64,000 bases of DNA from Choristoneura fumiferana (lineage: Eukaryota > Arthropoda > Insecta > Lepidoptera > Tortricidae). The position numbers and the translations under genes were made by a program. The notes under the pieces are model-generated. The model was not told the DNA's origin. It ran no database searches and worked only from the letters and a program-made list of their open reading frames with translations. Shown here one piece after another: positions 19,180 through 30,884 of the stretch; the first letter of the stretch is position 1; the number at the start of each line of letters is the position of its first letter. The DNA is taken from contig NC_133501.1 of the NCBI RefSeq assembly GCF_025370935.1, positions 2,326,166 to 2,390,165 of the forward strand. Reading direction: 5' to 3'.

Positions 19180-20266
19180 AAAAAACTGGCCAAAAGCGTG
19201 TCGGACACGCCCAAAATAGGGTTCCGTAGTCATTACTAAATTTGTCAAAAAGTACCCACAGTTTTTTCCACTGCATGACCAGATAATTAATAAAATTAAC
19301 AGACCTAGCAGGAGACCGCTAAAATTGCATCAGCCTAGAAAAAACTTAAAATTGTTTGGCATGAACGTATACTGCATGGCTATAAAGTTGTATAACAGAA
19401 TACCTGAGGATTTTAAGATGCTACAAACACACCAATTTGAAAAGAGAATGTTTAAGTGGTTGCTTGATAAGTGCTTTTATTCAGTTGATGAATTTTTAAA
19501 TAAGTAACAATTAATTTAGGCAAATTGTATTTTATTTTATAGATAAACAAAATAATGTATTTTTTTCCTCTCTTCTTTCTTTCTGTTTTTATTATTAATA
19601 ATGTTTTTTTATTTATTTATTCTAAAATTATATTAACTGTAAAATATTTCTACGCCGATGACGGCAGAATATGCTGAACTAACACTTTTTACTAACTTAT
19701 ATTGTACCATATTCTCAGAAATAAATAAATGATTGATGATTGATTGATTGATTACGAAAAAATTAAATAATATTTTCTAAGAATTTCGTATTTAATACGG
19801 AATCTTTCATAGTTTAGGTATATTTTATACCTTAGGCTGCTATTTACTCTTAAACTACTATTAATTCTAAACCAAACTTAATCGTTATAGTTTTCCTTAA
19901 AAGTTTGATATACTTACTATCATACTCAATTTTTTCAAAATTTTCCACCCACCGGTTTAGATTTTTGAGGGGGGGGGACGCTCGATTTTAATGAAAATTT
20001 GCAATTTAAAGTTGAATATTTCGCAAACAAATCCCAGCAAACCCCTAATGGTTTTAAAAGACTTATCCAACGATACCCCACACTATATAGGGTTGGATAA
20101 GAAAAAAAATCACCCCCACTTTACGTCTATGGGGGGTACCCTAAACAACATTTTTTTTTTGTTTTCTATTGTACCATTTTGTCGGCATAGTTTACATATA
20201 TATCCATGCAAAATTACTGCTTTCTAGCATTGATACCTAGTCCCTGAGCAAAGCCGCGGACGGACT

Positions 20267-20298
<32 letters not shown>

Positions 20299-20352
20299 TG
20301 GCGAAACTATAGGGGTTCCGTTTTTGCCATTTTGGCTCAGGAACCCTAAAAA
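19180..20352 (+). mobile_element. 'GGGTTCCGTAGCC' repeat, long copy with nested LINE
   Basis: Starts at about AAAACTGGCCAAAAGCGTGT (GTCGGACACGCCC) and ends TTTTGGCTCAGGAACCCTAA. Contains GGGGGGACGCTCGATTTTAA, CCAACGATACCCCACACTAT and a (CAGA)n run. Interrupted at about 19233-19752 by a LINE fragment. Confidence 0.75.
19233..19752 (+). mobile_element. Jockey/CR1-type LINE 3' fragment with (TGAT)n tail
   Basis: The frame at 19325-19507 reads AIKLYNRIPEDFKMLQ ... FEKRMFKWLLDKCFYSVDEF, the usual C-terminal end of these LINEs, followed by a 3' UTR and (TGATTGAT)n. The host repeat is split inside CATTACGAAAAA and ATTAC is present on both sides, a likely 5-bp target duplication. Confidence 0.75.
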
Positions 20353-21140
20353 GGCTGTTGATGTGTCGTTTCAATATAAATAGCACCTTGATTAATAACT
20401 ATCCCTAGTTCAACGCGGGAATGCTGCCTGCGTGATGGGCACCATGCCAAGAGGCCCAACCTCTCTTTTTTTAATTAAAGTTTTAGTTCTAGTTATTTTA
20501 ATTTAATAGTAGTTTTAGTCCTATGGATATTTTGTATTTTATTATATGTAATTAAACTCCATTTTAATGAATAAATAAAGTACTTAACCTTAGTTACCTA
20601 CCAAGGGGTCATAACCATAATCATCGTAATAAAAAACCAGGTTTGTCGGGCGTGTGACCATTTTGTTTAATTACTTACCATATGTACCTAAATTCATATC
20701 AAAGCCAGTAATTGGTAGTTTTATGGTTGAGATCTTATACTCTGATCTTACAGCTTGGAGGTGGAAAAGCTACATGAACATACATTTGTTGCGTAGACGT
20801 GCTATCGTAAGGTCGTGGTGAGCAACAGCGGCCGGCGAGTGCCAGAATAAAATTCTAACAGATTTACAGATTTTGATAGATGCTTATAGATTCATTAAAT
20901 TTTACGTAAAAATAAAAAAAATAGTAATGAGACATGTTTTTTTATTACTTTGCCCAATAAGGGATAGACATTATGTATAATGCCCGGGCAATGTACTTAA
21001 TTGAATAAATCAAACTGCAATCTCATATTGGTCATTTAGTTGTGACACTTATGGTATTGGTGATTTATCACTTGGTCCACAACATATATAGTTCATTTAA
21101 GTCAATTAGAAACCAAATTCGATATTTTTCCTCTAAATCA
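20353..21140. other. Repeat debris, no gene
   Basis: 20455-20590 looks like a LINE 3' tail (TTTAATGAATAAATAAAG). 20740-20830 is a diverged Penelope-like tail (GGAGGTGGAAAAGCTACATG, GCTATCGTAAGGTCGTGG). The rest is AT-rich without features. Confidence 0.4.
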
Positions 21141-21144
21141 CTAC

Positions 21145-21945
21145 TTTTTAGGGTTCCGTAGCCAAAATGGCAAAAACGCAACCCTTATAGTTTCGCCATG
21201 TCTATCTGTCTGTCTGTCCATCCGCGGCTTTGCTCAGAGACTATCAATGCTAGAAAGCTGTAATTTTGCACGAATATATATGAAAGCTATGCCGACAAAA
21301 GGGTACAATAAAAATTCAAAAAAAAATTTTTTTTACTGTACCTCCCATAGACGTAAAGTGGTGGTTTCTTTTTCTCAACCAACCTTGTAGTGTGGGGTAT
21401 CGTTGGATAGGTCTTACAAAAACATTAGGGGGTTGCTAAAACGATTTTTCGATTCAGTGATTTTTTTTGCAAAATATTTAACTTTAAAGTGCAAATTTTC
21501 AAACCTTTTAACCGCAAAACGTTTTCATTCGTACGTGCCCATATCGCCACCTACACCGAAATAATATGTCATTTTTTCTTAATTATAAGACTGCGGCGAA
21601 ATGAGCTGGATAATTTCTGTCGTATAATTCAGACAATGGCGGTTAAAGGGTTAAAATCGAGCGTCCCCCCTCCCCTCCCCTCTAAAATCTAACCCGTGGG
21701 TGGAAATTAAAAAAAAACAGGATGGTAGTAAGTATATCAAACTTACAAGGAAAACTATAACTGTTAAGTTTTCTTGAGAATTATTAGTAGTTTAAGAGTA
21801 ATAGCAGCCTAAGGTATAAAATACACTTAAACTTGGAATATTCCGTACAAAATACGAAATCCTTAGAAAAATATTACTTATTTTTTTCATAATGGCTGCG
21901 GAACCCTATTTCGGCCGTGTCCGACACGCTCTTGGCCGGTTTTTT
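21145..21945 (-). mobile_element. 'GGGTTCCGTAGCC' repeat, reverse orientation
   Basis: Runs from TTTTTAGGGTTCCGTAGCCA through CTGTCTGTCCATCCGCGGCT to GTGTCCGACACGCTCTTGG. A ~150-bp block at 21500-21655 (AACCGCAAAACG ... GACAATGGCGGTTAAAGGGTTAAA) interrupts the usual junction before AATCGAGCGTCCCCCC and has inverted AACCGC/GCGGTTAA ends, so it is probably a nested MITE. Confidence 0.7.
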
Positions 21946-22034
21946 ATTAATTACTTATGCATTAGAACTATTTTGGATGCTGACATCATAGTGAATTCTA
22001 GTTCTACCAAACATGCTTTATTTTTATAATAATC

Positions 22035-22252
22035 CATACTAATATTATAAATGCGAAAGTATGTTTGTATGTTTGTCCGTCTTTCACGTCGAAACGGAGC
22101 GACGGATTGACGTGATTTTTGGCATAGAGATAGTTTATGGGCCAGAGAGTGACATAGGCTACTTTTTATCCCAGAAAAATGCACAGTTCCCGAGGGAACA
22201 GCGCGCGATAACCGAATTCTACGCGGACGAAGCCGCGGGAAATAATTAATAA
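22035..22252 (+). repeat. 'CGAAAGTATGTTTGT' lepidopteran repeat
   Basis: ATATTATAAATGCGAAAGTA, GTCCGTCTTTCACGTCGAAA, GACATAGGCTACTTTTTATC and ACGCGGACGAAGCCGCGGG in order. Full-length type copies in the other orientation are at 31998-32215 and 37552-37770. Confidence 0.75.
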
Positions 22253-22284
22253 ACAACAGAAAACGTTTAAAAGCATTTATCTCG

Positions 22285-22540
22285 AAATTTATTATTATTT
22301 ATTTATTTGCCAATAAAAAATTACAGCATTGCAGTAAAACAGTAGTAGCTGTAACATTCAAATTATACAAAAAAAAAGTTATTAAGGGATTTTTATCCTT
22401 GCTTCCCTAAAGCGATGGAAGACACCCTCCGTCCAGAAGTTGGAGTGCAGGAACATCTGCTGGTGCTTAGTCGGCACTTGGAGTCTAAAAGAGCGAAAAT
22501 TGTTGTCTCTATTAGACTCGAGCGGAAATGGTTTTCAATT
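22285..22540 (-). mobile_element. Antisense LINE 3' tail
   Basis: TTTATTTATTTGCCAATAAA, then TTCCCTAAAGCGATGGAAGA and CAGGAACATCTGCTGGTGCT. Typical reversed 3' UTR of a non-LTR element; no intact frame. Confidence 0.4.
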
Positions 22541-23225
22541 CACTATACATTGTAAAAAATAGACAAGTGGTTTGTGGTTTGATTACTATAAGTACCTATC
22601 TACATTTGTTTGAGCCTATAAAGTTGGATGGAGTATTTTGATTTGAAATGGAAAGTATTTCGCCACCCATCCAACCTCCGCGCACGTCCTGCTCTATGAC
22701 ATATAGAGTAAAAAAGAAAAAGAGTCGTCTGTCAACTACGACAGCAGCGCTTCGCTCCACGTGTTTTTCGCAGCATATATTTAATTATTTTAAAAACCAT
22801 CGGAAGACTTAAAGCTATATAAGACCGCAGCAATTGTATCATCAAGTGCTTCTGTAGTTAAGGGGGTGAGTGAATACCAGCTTTTCAGTTAAAATATTTC
22901 CATCCGCCTTTATAGGTAAACTACAGAGTGTTTTAGGCCAACCTTAATACAGTCCACTAAACCGCGCAAATAACATTGTAAAAATAGACCCCCAAATGGT
23001 TTGTGGTTTAGAGTAGAGTCTCAGAGAATCAGGGCCTAATCTAACTAACCACGTGCATTATTGTTCAGTGCCGTGTCCACCGTTGCTCTCGTTTCTCAGC
23101 GATCTCGAGTACTTAATCTAATCACAGTTAGAGACCTATGTGTGTACACCGTGTAATGGAATAAGTGACGTGGGAAGCGAAAGAGAGATGTTCCAGCAAG
23201 TTACCAGTTACAGTTTAAATTACAG
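22541..23225. other. No gene or clear repeat recognised
   Basis: Inspected on both strands. Nothing beyond short frames and a TTGTGGTTT motif that occurs twice (22571, 22999). Confidence 0.35.
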
Positions 23226-23227
23226 TA

Positions 23228-23358
23228 CAGTCACCAGCACCAATATCTGACACAACAAGCGTGCATAAATATCTGATACGACTCTATTTCTAGGGTAGGA
23301 AGGACGTGTCAGATATTTTTGCACGCTCCGCTGTGGCAGATATTAATGCTGGTGACTG
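23228..23358. mobile_element. Tc1/mariner-type MITE, CAGTCACCAGCA ends
   Basis: Ends CAGTCACCAGCACCAATATC and ATATTAATGCTGGTGACTG are inverted and flanked by TA on both sides, a TA target duplication. Second copy at 52457-52575. Confidence 0.85.
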
Positions 23359-23429
23359 TACCAAGCGCTATACTACGAAGTGCAAAATTCGAACTTCCGA
23401 CTTTGTTATTCTAACAAAATTATAATTCC

Positions 23430-24085
23430 ATATCGAAAATACAAACTGAAACATGCACAGAAAAACCAGAAGCAGAGACCAGCTGCTTAAGTGACTAAAT
23501 AAGAAACAAAGAAGCTGAGATATGTGGTGCATAGGAAAAAATCGTGTCTGTATAGTGTAGGTAGGGGTATGGCACGAAGCACGGAATGCTGAGGACCTGG
23601 GTTCGATTCCCAGCGCTGGTCTCTTTTTCTGGTTTTTCTGTGCATCTATGTTTCAGTTTGTATTTTCCATATGGCTTTTACGGGATGACCGTAAAGTAAC
23701 AAAATTTGGAGTTGAAATAAAAAATACAAAAAGACTCCAAAAACCAATCATAATTTGATTGCTTAATAGCGACATCTCTTGTCCGGGTGAGCGTTTAGTT
23801 CCAATGGAGTGTTAAAAGTTCCTCGATGAGGGCTAGTGGATGTGGTGCATAGGAAAAATTCGTGTCTGTACTCCTATCCAGTGATAGTGTAGGTAGGGGT
23901 ATGGCACGCAGCACGGAATGCTCAGGACCTGGGTTCGATTCCCAGCGCTGGTCTCTTTTTCTGGTTTTTCTGTGCATCTATGTTTCAGTTTGTATTTTCC
24001 ATATGGCTTTTACGGGATGACCGTAAAGTAACAAAATTTGGAGTTGAAATAAAAAATGCAAAAAGACTCCAAAAACCAATCATAA
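23430..24085 (+). mobile_element. Two tandem tRNA-headed elements
   Basis: Two head-to-tail units with tRNA-like heads ending at 23621 and 23955. Each has GGACCTGGGTTCGATTCCCA (perfect B box and T-arm) and a tail TTTACGGGATGACCGTAAAG ... AAAGACTCCAAAAACCAATC. The first unit has a partly deleted head. Confidence 0.75.
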
Positions 24086-24389
24086 AATTATAATTGCCAG
24101 CAATGTACAGCAAAGTAAATTGACATGTAAGCAAGTAATAATGAAAGTATCTGTCGGTTGCTATTTACACTAATTTTACACTTTATACAGAAACAAGTAA
24201 GCTCGTTTTTTGAAGATCGCGCGTTCATCCACCATTACGTCTCATATTTCGTTATCTGAATTTTTTTACCGTACAACGGCAAAACCTACTAGACACTGGC
24301 AAAATTGTCCTCTAATTAACACAGCCATATTTTTCTAAAAAACAAGATCCCAATTAGTACCGGTCCGGAAATAATGGCGTTGCAAGCTG

Positions 24390-24515
24390 CAGGACTACGA
24401 AACTCGAAGTTCGTGTCGTGCGGTCCCTCTGACTCTTATACTATTTTAATACGAGAGCGAGAGGGACGGTACGATACGAACTTCGAGTTTCGGGTTTCGT
24501 AGTAGCCCTGCTGAT
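24390..24515. mobile_element. Fold-back MITE, CTACGAAACTCGAA family
   Basis: GCAGGACTACGAAACTCGAA at the left, TTTCGTAGTAGCCCTGC at the right, inner GTGCGGTCCCTCTGACTCTT / GAGCGAGAGGGACGGTACGA. Other copies at 24650-24770 and 39863-39968. Confidence 0.8.
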
Positions 24516-24649
24516 TCCAAAGTTTCACCGGCCACCCCAAAAGCTCCGTAAGAAACGAACTGTAGTAGACTGCCAGCTACTGAAGTGGTGAGGGTTGAAA
24601 GAAAGTCGGTTGCGATAGTGGTGCGATAGAGAAACTTAGCAGCAGCTGG

Positions 24650-24770
24650 GCTACTACGAAACTCAAAACTCGAAGTTCGTATCGTACCGTCTCTCTCGCT
24701 CTCGTATTAAATAGTATGTGTCAGAGGGACCGCACGACACGAACTTCGAGTTTCGAAGTAGCCCTGCAGG
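24650..24770. mobile_element. Fold-back MITE, second CTACGAAACTCGAA copy
   Basis: GGGCTACTACGAAACTCAAA to TTTCGAAGTAGCCCTGC. Only about 130 bp from the first copy. Confidence 0.8.
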
Positions 24771-26157
24771 CATTAGATCGAACAACTCCAGAGCACTCAT
24801 GATAAATGCGGTATAGTTAAGGGGTCCATATCGGCTCGCATACTTATCGAAAGTCCGAACGTAATGTTTGTCAGAACGATCGTTTGTCAAAAATGTTTTT
24901 TCTCAGAATGCAATAATTGTTCAAAATTGTTATAAAACAAACCTAACCTAACCTATAGTTTTCTATAGGATGACCATTTAAAATTTTCGGGAAACTGTAA
25001 GGTTTCAGTGGGAAAGAAATTATGACAAACGATGATTCGGACAAAAATTATGGTACGACTAGCGAAGAGTATGCGAACTTTGGCGCTCCCATACACTTGC
25101 TCCCATAGTTAAGATACATAGGGATGCAACATCCCTCCGCAAGGGCAGCGGGTTAAGCCGGCCAGAAGTTGCCGGTCGTTGAAAATTCGATCGGTTCTTC
25201 ATTGAACGGCCAGAGGTGTTAGGGGCGCCGGCCACGGAAACTTGTACCTATTGCATATTGACCGCGCGCTTCCTAGATGGCGCTAAAGTAATAATTGCAC
25301 ACGGGCGCTACATGGGCTAAAGACGCCGCTGCGTGTTAGCAGAAGCAAACTAAAAATTAAAATAAAAGAAAAAAAAAATTAAGTTTCTATTTTCTCTTTG
25401 ACTCATTGCATAAATTATGCTTGGTCCATTCAATTACTGTTTGACCTGAACCAAAAGGGCGTGTAACAATCGGAAAGTGTAAACAGCGAAGTTATTTACT
25501 ACGCGTACCTAACTACGATCGATCGATATTGTAATTAATCGATTTTCATTTAGGTACTTTCTTTTACGAACGAATGACAATTGATGTAACAAGTTGACGT
25601 CAGTTTAACATAAGAAATGAAATAATGAAACAATATTTTCATCTCTCATGACTGAAAGAGAGACAAATCATATCTCAGGTGCCAATTTTTTTTTTCAAGT
25701 TTCTTAATAATCGGTGTGAAAAGTTGTATGAGCCACTCGGAAGCAAAATATTTTCACTTCTCATGCTCTAAAAGTAGGTCAAAATAGCCCTACGAGGCGG
25801 GAGTAAAGTGAGTACTTTAGTGCCTAGGGAGTAAAAGTAATTATTTTTTAAATTTACTTCGAGTGACTTAGACTCAAATAGCCAGTACTTGCTTAGTTTT
25901 TGGCATAAAATAAGATTGTGTGTGGACCATTTTCATGACGAAAATGTTACGTTCTTAGTCTACGTGGTCTTAGTTCTATTCATTCCAGTTTGTGTATGGA
26001 CCATTTCGCCAATGCGATTTTGTTACATCTGAGACTGGATGGAAAAAAAAACTTACCGCGAAAACATTGAAATTGTTGTAGAGCGCAAATCATAAACGAT
26101 TAAAATAAATTGATTATTCTCACAATGTCGTCACTCGTCAAGTGATAGTGAAAATTG
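24771..26157. other. No gene seen; scattered repeat fragments
   Basis: 25125-25220 has a GGGATGCAACATCC start reminiscent of the hAT-like element at 52190. The rest is AT-rich. No phase-consistent exons. Confidence 0.35.
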
Positions 26158-26161
26158 TGAT

Positions 26162-26260
26162 GTCGGGCAAAAAGCAAAAGACAATTGATAATCTTTTGCC
26201 GCCGAAATCTAGAAAGATTTATTTAAAAACCTATAAGTTATATGGACTGGAGGAATAAGA
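26162..26260 (+). pseudogene. Short frame resembling the N-terminus of a tyrosine-recombinase transposon protein
   Basis: A 32-codon frame MSGKKQKTIDNLLPPKSRKI...YKLYGLEE then stop. The LLPPKSR-x-Y-x-x-x-Y pattern is like the start of Crypton/tyrosine recombinase-like proteins. Weak evidence; no catalytic region is present. Confidence 0.3.
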
Positions 26261-27411
26261 AACGCATTAATTCTTTCGCAGAAAAGACTTTTTTTTCTCG
26301 CAATCGAAGTGAAAAATAGAGTTTTCACCTCGAGTCGAGACTAAAAGTCAATATAAACACTCGGATAAATAGACACCCTCGCTAAAGCTCGGGTGGCTAC
26401 CTCGGGTATATATTGGCTTATTTTAGTCCCTCGATAAAAAATATAATATTTCATCTCGGGCGTTAACACTTGAATCCCTCATTACGCTCAGGATTCTATT
26501 GTAGAATCCTTCGCTACCATTCTGGATTCAATGTACTTACGCCCTCGCCGTAAATACACCATTTTGCTCCCTCGTGACACAAATAACTATTGTTTCTTTC
26601 GCTTAATCCCATGCAATCTTCTCCTGTTAAAATCCGTATTCCGTACCTATTACAAAATTCCGTATTTAATTTACCGTTAATTGTGTTTCCTTACTTTTAC
26701 GCGTCTGTGGTTAAAAGTGCTTTTTTTTTAAGTATGAGGGCAGAATCATATAATTTACGTAGTATTTGTACTATTATCTATTCTGTGGTAGTATCCCTTA
26801 GTAGTCTGCGGGTAGAATATTCGTGGAATTAAGTCAGTTTAATGTTTAATTCCCTTTTATTGTCATTCTGTGCGATTTTATATCCTCTAATAACATAAGA
26901 CTATAGTTCTAACCAATAATAACACGTTTTGGTCCTTTGTCGTAGTGTGACGTGACTCCTGCAACAGCGTCCGGCAGAAAAGGACTTATTTTTATTTTTA
27001 TTTTCAAAATTATTTTCTTGCTCCTGTCAAACTGTTGGCGTTCTGCAGAATAAACCGCAACCCTGTCATCCTAACTGACACTGGCCCAAGCCTTAAGGCC
27101 GCCATCAAGGGGAATAATAATAATAATAATAATAATGTTTAATTCTGAAAGTGCGTATATATGATGATAATTAGTTATGATTACAAGTCGGTGAAAAAGG
27201 CCCGCGTGCCCGCTTCGATCGCGTTTCCTATCCCATCTCGGGTGTCATTAACAGATCCACGCGAAGATGTTCACGCGCCAATTGCGACGGCCATTGCGTC
27301 CGGGGTCGATGGCCGGAAGCTAAACTGTCACCGTACCCGTATCGAAGGTTTTTACGGTTCCGTAGCCAAAGTGGCAAAAACGGAACCATAATTTCGCAAT
27401 GTCCGTTGCTT
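26261..27411. other. Repeat-derived intergenic sequence
   Basis: 26280-26440 matches the repeat at 4290-4440. 27118-27136 is (AAT)n. 27350-27400 is a tail of the 'GGGTTCCG' repeat. The 76-codon frame at 27161-27391 runs into that repeat and is not supported as a gene. Confidence 0.4.
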
Positions 27412-27725
27412 CAATGAGGGCTATCGTTTTTTGTCTCACTAGATGGCGCACTGTTGCGTGAGGTTTTTAAGTATGGCTTTCAAAGTCTGTTATTACGGGC
27501 GTGAAAACAAAGTTTACATTAAAATCATATTTAATACACCTTAAAACCGTACCATATAAATATCGAGCATGCCACAGTGTTGCATAGTCCCTGTTTTGTT
27601 CGGAAAAAAGGGAGGACAAAGGTTTCCGAAAGACAAAACTGTCTCAAAACACAGACATTCATTGCCCCGGAACGCATATTTGCCATAATTAATTTCAGAT
27701 ATTACAAAATATTCACAAAATTATG
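27412..27725. mobile_element. MITE with ATGAGGGCTATCG end, truncated
   Basis: Reverse of 11775-12112 (GCGCACTGTTGCGTGAGGTT, GAGCATGCCACAGTGTTGCA, TTGCCCCGGAACGCATATTT). The second terminal repeat is missing. Confidence 0.8.
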
Positions 27726-27739
27726 GCTTTATGGTCAGG

Positions 27740-28265
27740 GGGGCTACTACGAATTGGACTATCGAGTTTGTATCGTATCGTCCCTCTCACTCTCGTATTT
27801 TATAAATAATCCTTCCTACTTATCCTACGAGTTCCTACTTATAATTATAAATGTGAAAGTTTGTGAGTGAGTGAGTTTGTGAGTGAGTATGTTTGTTACT
27901 TCTTCACGCTGAAACGGCTGGACGTATTTGGATGAAATTTGTCAATAAGTTAGTTTATAACCTGAATTAAACCATAGGATACTTTTTATCCCGATTTTCC
28001 CACGGGATTGGGATAAAATCTCGAACTAATAACAGCTGGGCTTAGAGTCATGAAATTTGGTATGTAGATAACTGGACATCTGGAATAAAACATAGGCTAC
28101 TTTTTATTCCGATATTCCCACGGAATAGGGATAAAATCCAGAAATTACAACCGCTGGGCTTAGAGTCATGAAATTTGACATGATTGTTTATAATGTAACG
28201 TCAATGAAAACCACGATTTAACTTTCGGGAATTCCCACGGGAATTTTTTTAAATCCTGAAATTTC
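27740..28265. repeat. Lepidopteran 'AAATGTGAAAGTTTGTGAGT' repeat
   Basis: A (GAGT)n stretch, ACGCTGAAACGGCTGGACGT, then two tandem blocks with ATAGGATACTTTTTATCCCG and ACATAGGCTACTTTTTATTC. Preceded by an end of the CTACGAAACTCGAA MITE at about 27745. Confidence 0.65.
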
Positions 28266-28284
28266 AATTCAGCTGCTGGATCTG

Positions 28285-28475
28285 ACAAAGAAAAGAAAGA
28301 AAGAAAATACATTTATTCACAAACAATATTATTAGGTACAAAAAACAACACAAACGTTGTGTCATTGCGGTTGTGAATCGGACACTGGCTCAGCATAATG
28401 CTGAAGCGTTAAGAACACCCCAGCGCTGATTTTCAGCCAGCACCGTCGGCAACCCTCGGACCGTTATAAATACAT
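28285..28475 (-). mobile_element. (AAAG)n-ended antisense LINE tail
   Basis: AAAGAAAGAAAGAAAATACA, TTTATTCACAAACAATATTA and CCCAGCGCTGATTTTCAGCC. Same class of tail as 10380. Confidence 0.45.
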
Positions 28476-28538
28476 AAGTTACTACACACCATCTAATGAT
28501 TTACGAGTGCGAAGCCACGGGTAAACGCTAGTAGATAA

Positions 28539-29035
28539 TGTCGAAAATACAAACTGAGACATGGATGCACAGAAAAACCAGAAAAAGAGACCAGCGCTGG
28601 GAATCGAACCCAGGTCCTCAGCAATCCGTGCTGCGTGCTATAACCCCTACACCACCGCTGGACAGGAATTTAGACACGAATTTTTCCTATGCATACATAT
28701 CTCAGGTTGCTTATTTCTACTACGCTACTTATGCAGCAGCACTAGCGACATCTCTTGTCTGGGTGAGCGGTTGGTTCCGAAAGAATGTGACGTCTCTCGA
28801 TGAGAGCGAAACATAGATGTCGCTAGTGCTGCTGCATAAGTAGCGTAGTAGAAATAAGCAACCTGAGATATGTATGCATAGGAAAAATTCGTGTCTAAAT
28901 TCCTGTCCAGCGGTGGTGTAGGGGTTATAGCACGCAGCACGGATTGCTGAGGACCTGGGTTCGATTCCCAGCGCTGGTCTCTTTTTCTGGTTTTTCTGTG
29001 CATCCATGTCTCAGTTTGTATTTTCGATATGGTTT
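28539..29035. mobile_element. Near-perfect ~220-bp palindrome with two divergent tRNA-like heads
   Basis: Left arm from about 28539 and right arm to about 29035 are almost identical inverted copies around a ~50-bp centre (TTGTCTGGGTGAGCGG ... CTCTCGATGAGAGC). The tRNA-like units lie at 28593-28668 (minus) and 28906-28979 (plus), each with CTGGGTTCGATTCCCAG as T-arm and an acceptor-like CCAGCG/CGCTGG pair. The usual tail follows to about 29107. Confidence 0.85.
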
Positions 29036-29109
29036 CACGGGATACCCGTAAAAGTAACAAATATGGAGTTGAAATAAAAAATACAAAAAGACTCCAAATA
29101 ACCAATCAT

Positions 29110-29640
29110 AGCTAGTAGATAATAGTTCTTTTGACTAGTAAATAATTATAAAAGTTATCATTACAAATGCTGGTTTTGTCTCACAATCCACGCGATCTTC
29201 TCATTATCTCAAATCGAATAATGCATTGTTTTAAACTCCCACAGCAGCTAGGAAGTACTAAGACAATATACTGTTTAGATCATGCTTATTAAACGACGTA
29301 GCGTAGGTCAAAGGTTCGATGCTTGGTCGTGTCGAATAATTACTGTAATTAATTATACAACAGTTTTTTGTTATAGTCACAAACTTTAACCTAAGGGTAG
29401 TTATTAAACCTTTACAGACACACTATCCTGTGTTTTATTTGACAGTGAAATTCTTATTTTAATTTTATGTGCATGTTTACTGTTAATTATTGTTATTATT
29501 ATTTTTAAATTTAATTGTAATTTGGCATCGTACATTTAATTTTTGGCTGACATTTTACTGTAATTCGACTAGGCACCTACTATCCATCCATACTATCCAT
29601 ACTATATACTATATTATTACTATTATTACTATAATATATA

Positions 29641-29671
<31 letters not shown>

Positions 29672-30880
29672 TATAAATGCGAAAGTAACTGTCTGTTACG
29701 CTTTCACGCCTAAACCGCTGTACCGATTTTGATGAAATTTGTTACTACAGAGATAGAATAGACCTTGGGAAAGAATATAGACTATCTTCAGTACTAGCAG
29801 TAGTTCTTCTTAATGCTTCACAGCAGAGACGCATCGCTGTATGAGATATTAAAGCACGTCTTTTTATATGATAGGGGTAAACGAGCAGGCGGGTCTCCTG
29901 ATGGAAAGCAATCAATAAAGGGCCGATGATGGATGCAATATGGTGACGAAAGCATAAGAACGATTAGTAGATTGTTGCACCAAGCAGAAGTTATTTATTA
30001 TTGTACCGAGTGCCGATTTGGAGCCCGAGCGTGAGCGAGGGCTTTAAAAATCACGAGGGCAATATAAATTACTTAATGCGAGGTATATAATCTCCTTTTC
30101 TTTCAACTATTACAGGAATAGTAGACGAAAAAAAAACTCATGCCAAACTATTAATAGGAAAGAAATGCCACTAGCACTCGATGATTCCATTTTACATAGG
30201 TATTTTTACCCGCGATCTGTCAAATTTCGGATGGGGGCCAGGTTGGCCAACCAAACACAAAGTGTTTTTTTTTAAATATACGGCTATTTACTGTTTTTGG
30301 TAGGATTGGTAGCAACAACTTTTTGTACGCAATTTGTCAAATTTCATAAGACCGTCAGGTTGAGCAACCTAACACTAGATTTTTTTACACTATGCAGGCT
30401 AATTTTATAGCAAAAATACTTGTGTTACCTCTTTGGTGGTGCAATTAAAAAAAAAACTAAAACAATGCAATAAAGGATTTTCATAATTGTTTTCTGCTCT
30501 AGAGCAGAAAAGTCCCGCTTTGTGCTGGGTATTTAGTGCGGTTATGATGAAATTTAAGCATAGTTGGAAGAAAAAGACTTTTATTAAACTTCGATTAATA
30601 TTTTTGTATAAAAATGTATAGAAATTTGAGTGATGGTGATAATTAATGTTCCTAATAATGGTGACGTGTCACTTTACGAATACGCACCTCTTACATCTGT
30701 AGATGTAAAGAGGTCATTTTCCTTTCATAAGTGGATAGTGAACTATAAAATGAATGCACTGAATATATGTATGTAATACCTATTGAAAAAAATACTATTA
30801 TTTACAACAATAAACTATTTTTCAATTATGTTCTCTTTTTTAAACTAATTGTAGTCATATCATATCCATATTACTTATAA
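29110..30880. other. AT-rich intergenic sequence, no gene
   Basis: 29640-29660 is a GT/AT microsatellite. 29670-29790 is a fragment of the ATAAATGCGAAAGT repeat. 29855-29960 looks like a LINE tail (GGGTAAACGAGCAGGCGGGT CTCCTGATGG). Otherwise featureless. Confidence 0.4.
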
Positions 30881-30884
30881 ATAA

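Noticed and set aside
28593..28979. Functional tRNA genes
   Set aside because: The B box and T-arm are intact, but the anticodon arm is imperfect, the sequence recurs as a family with a shared body, and it sits inside mobile elements.
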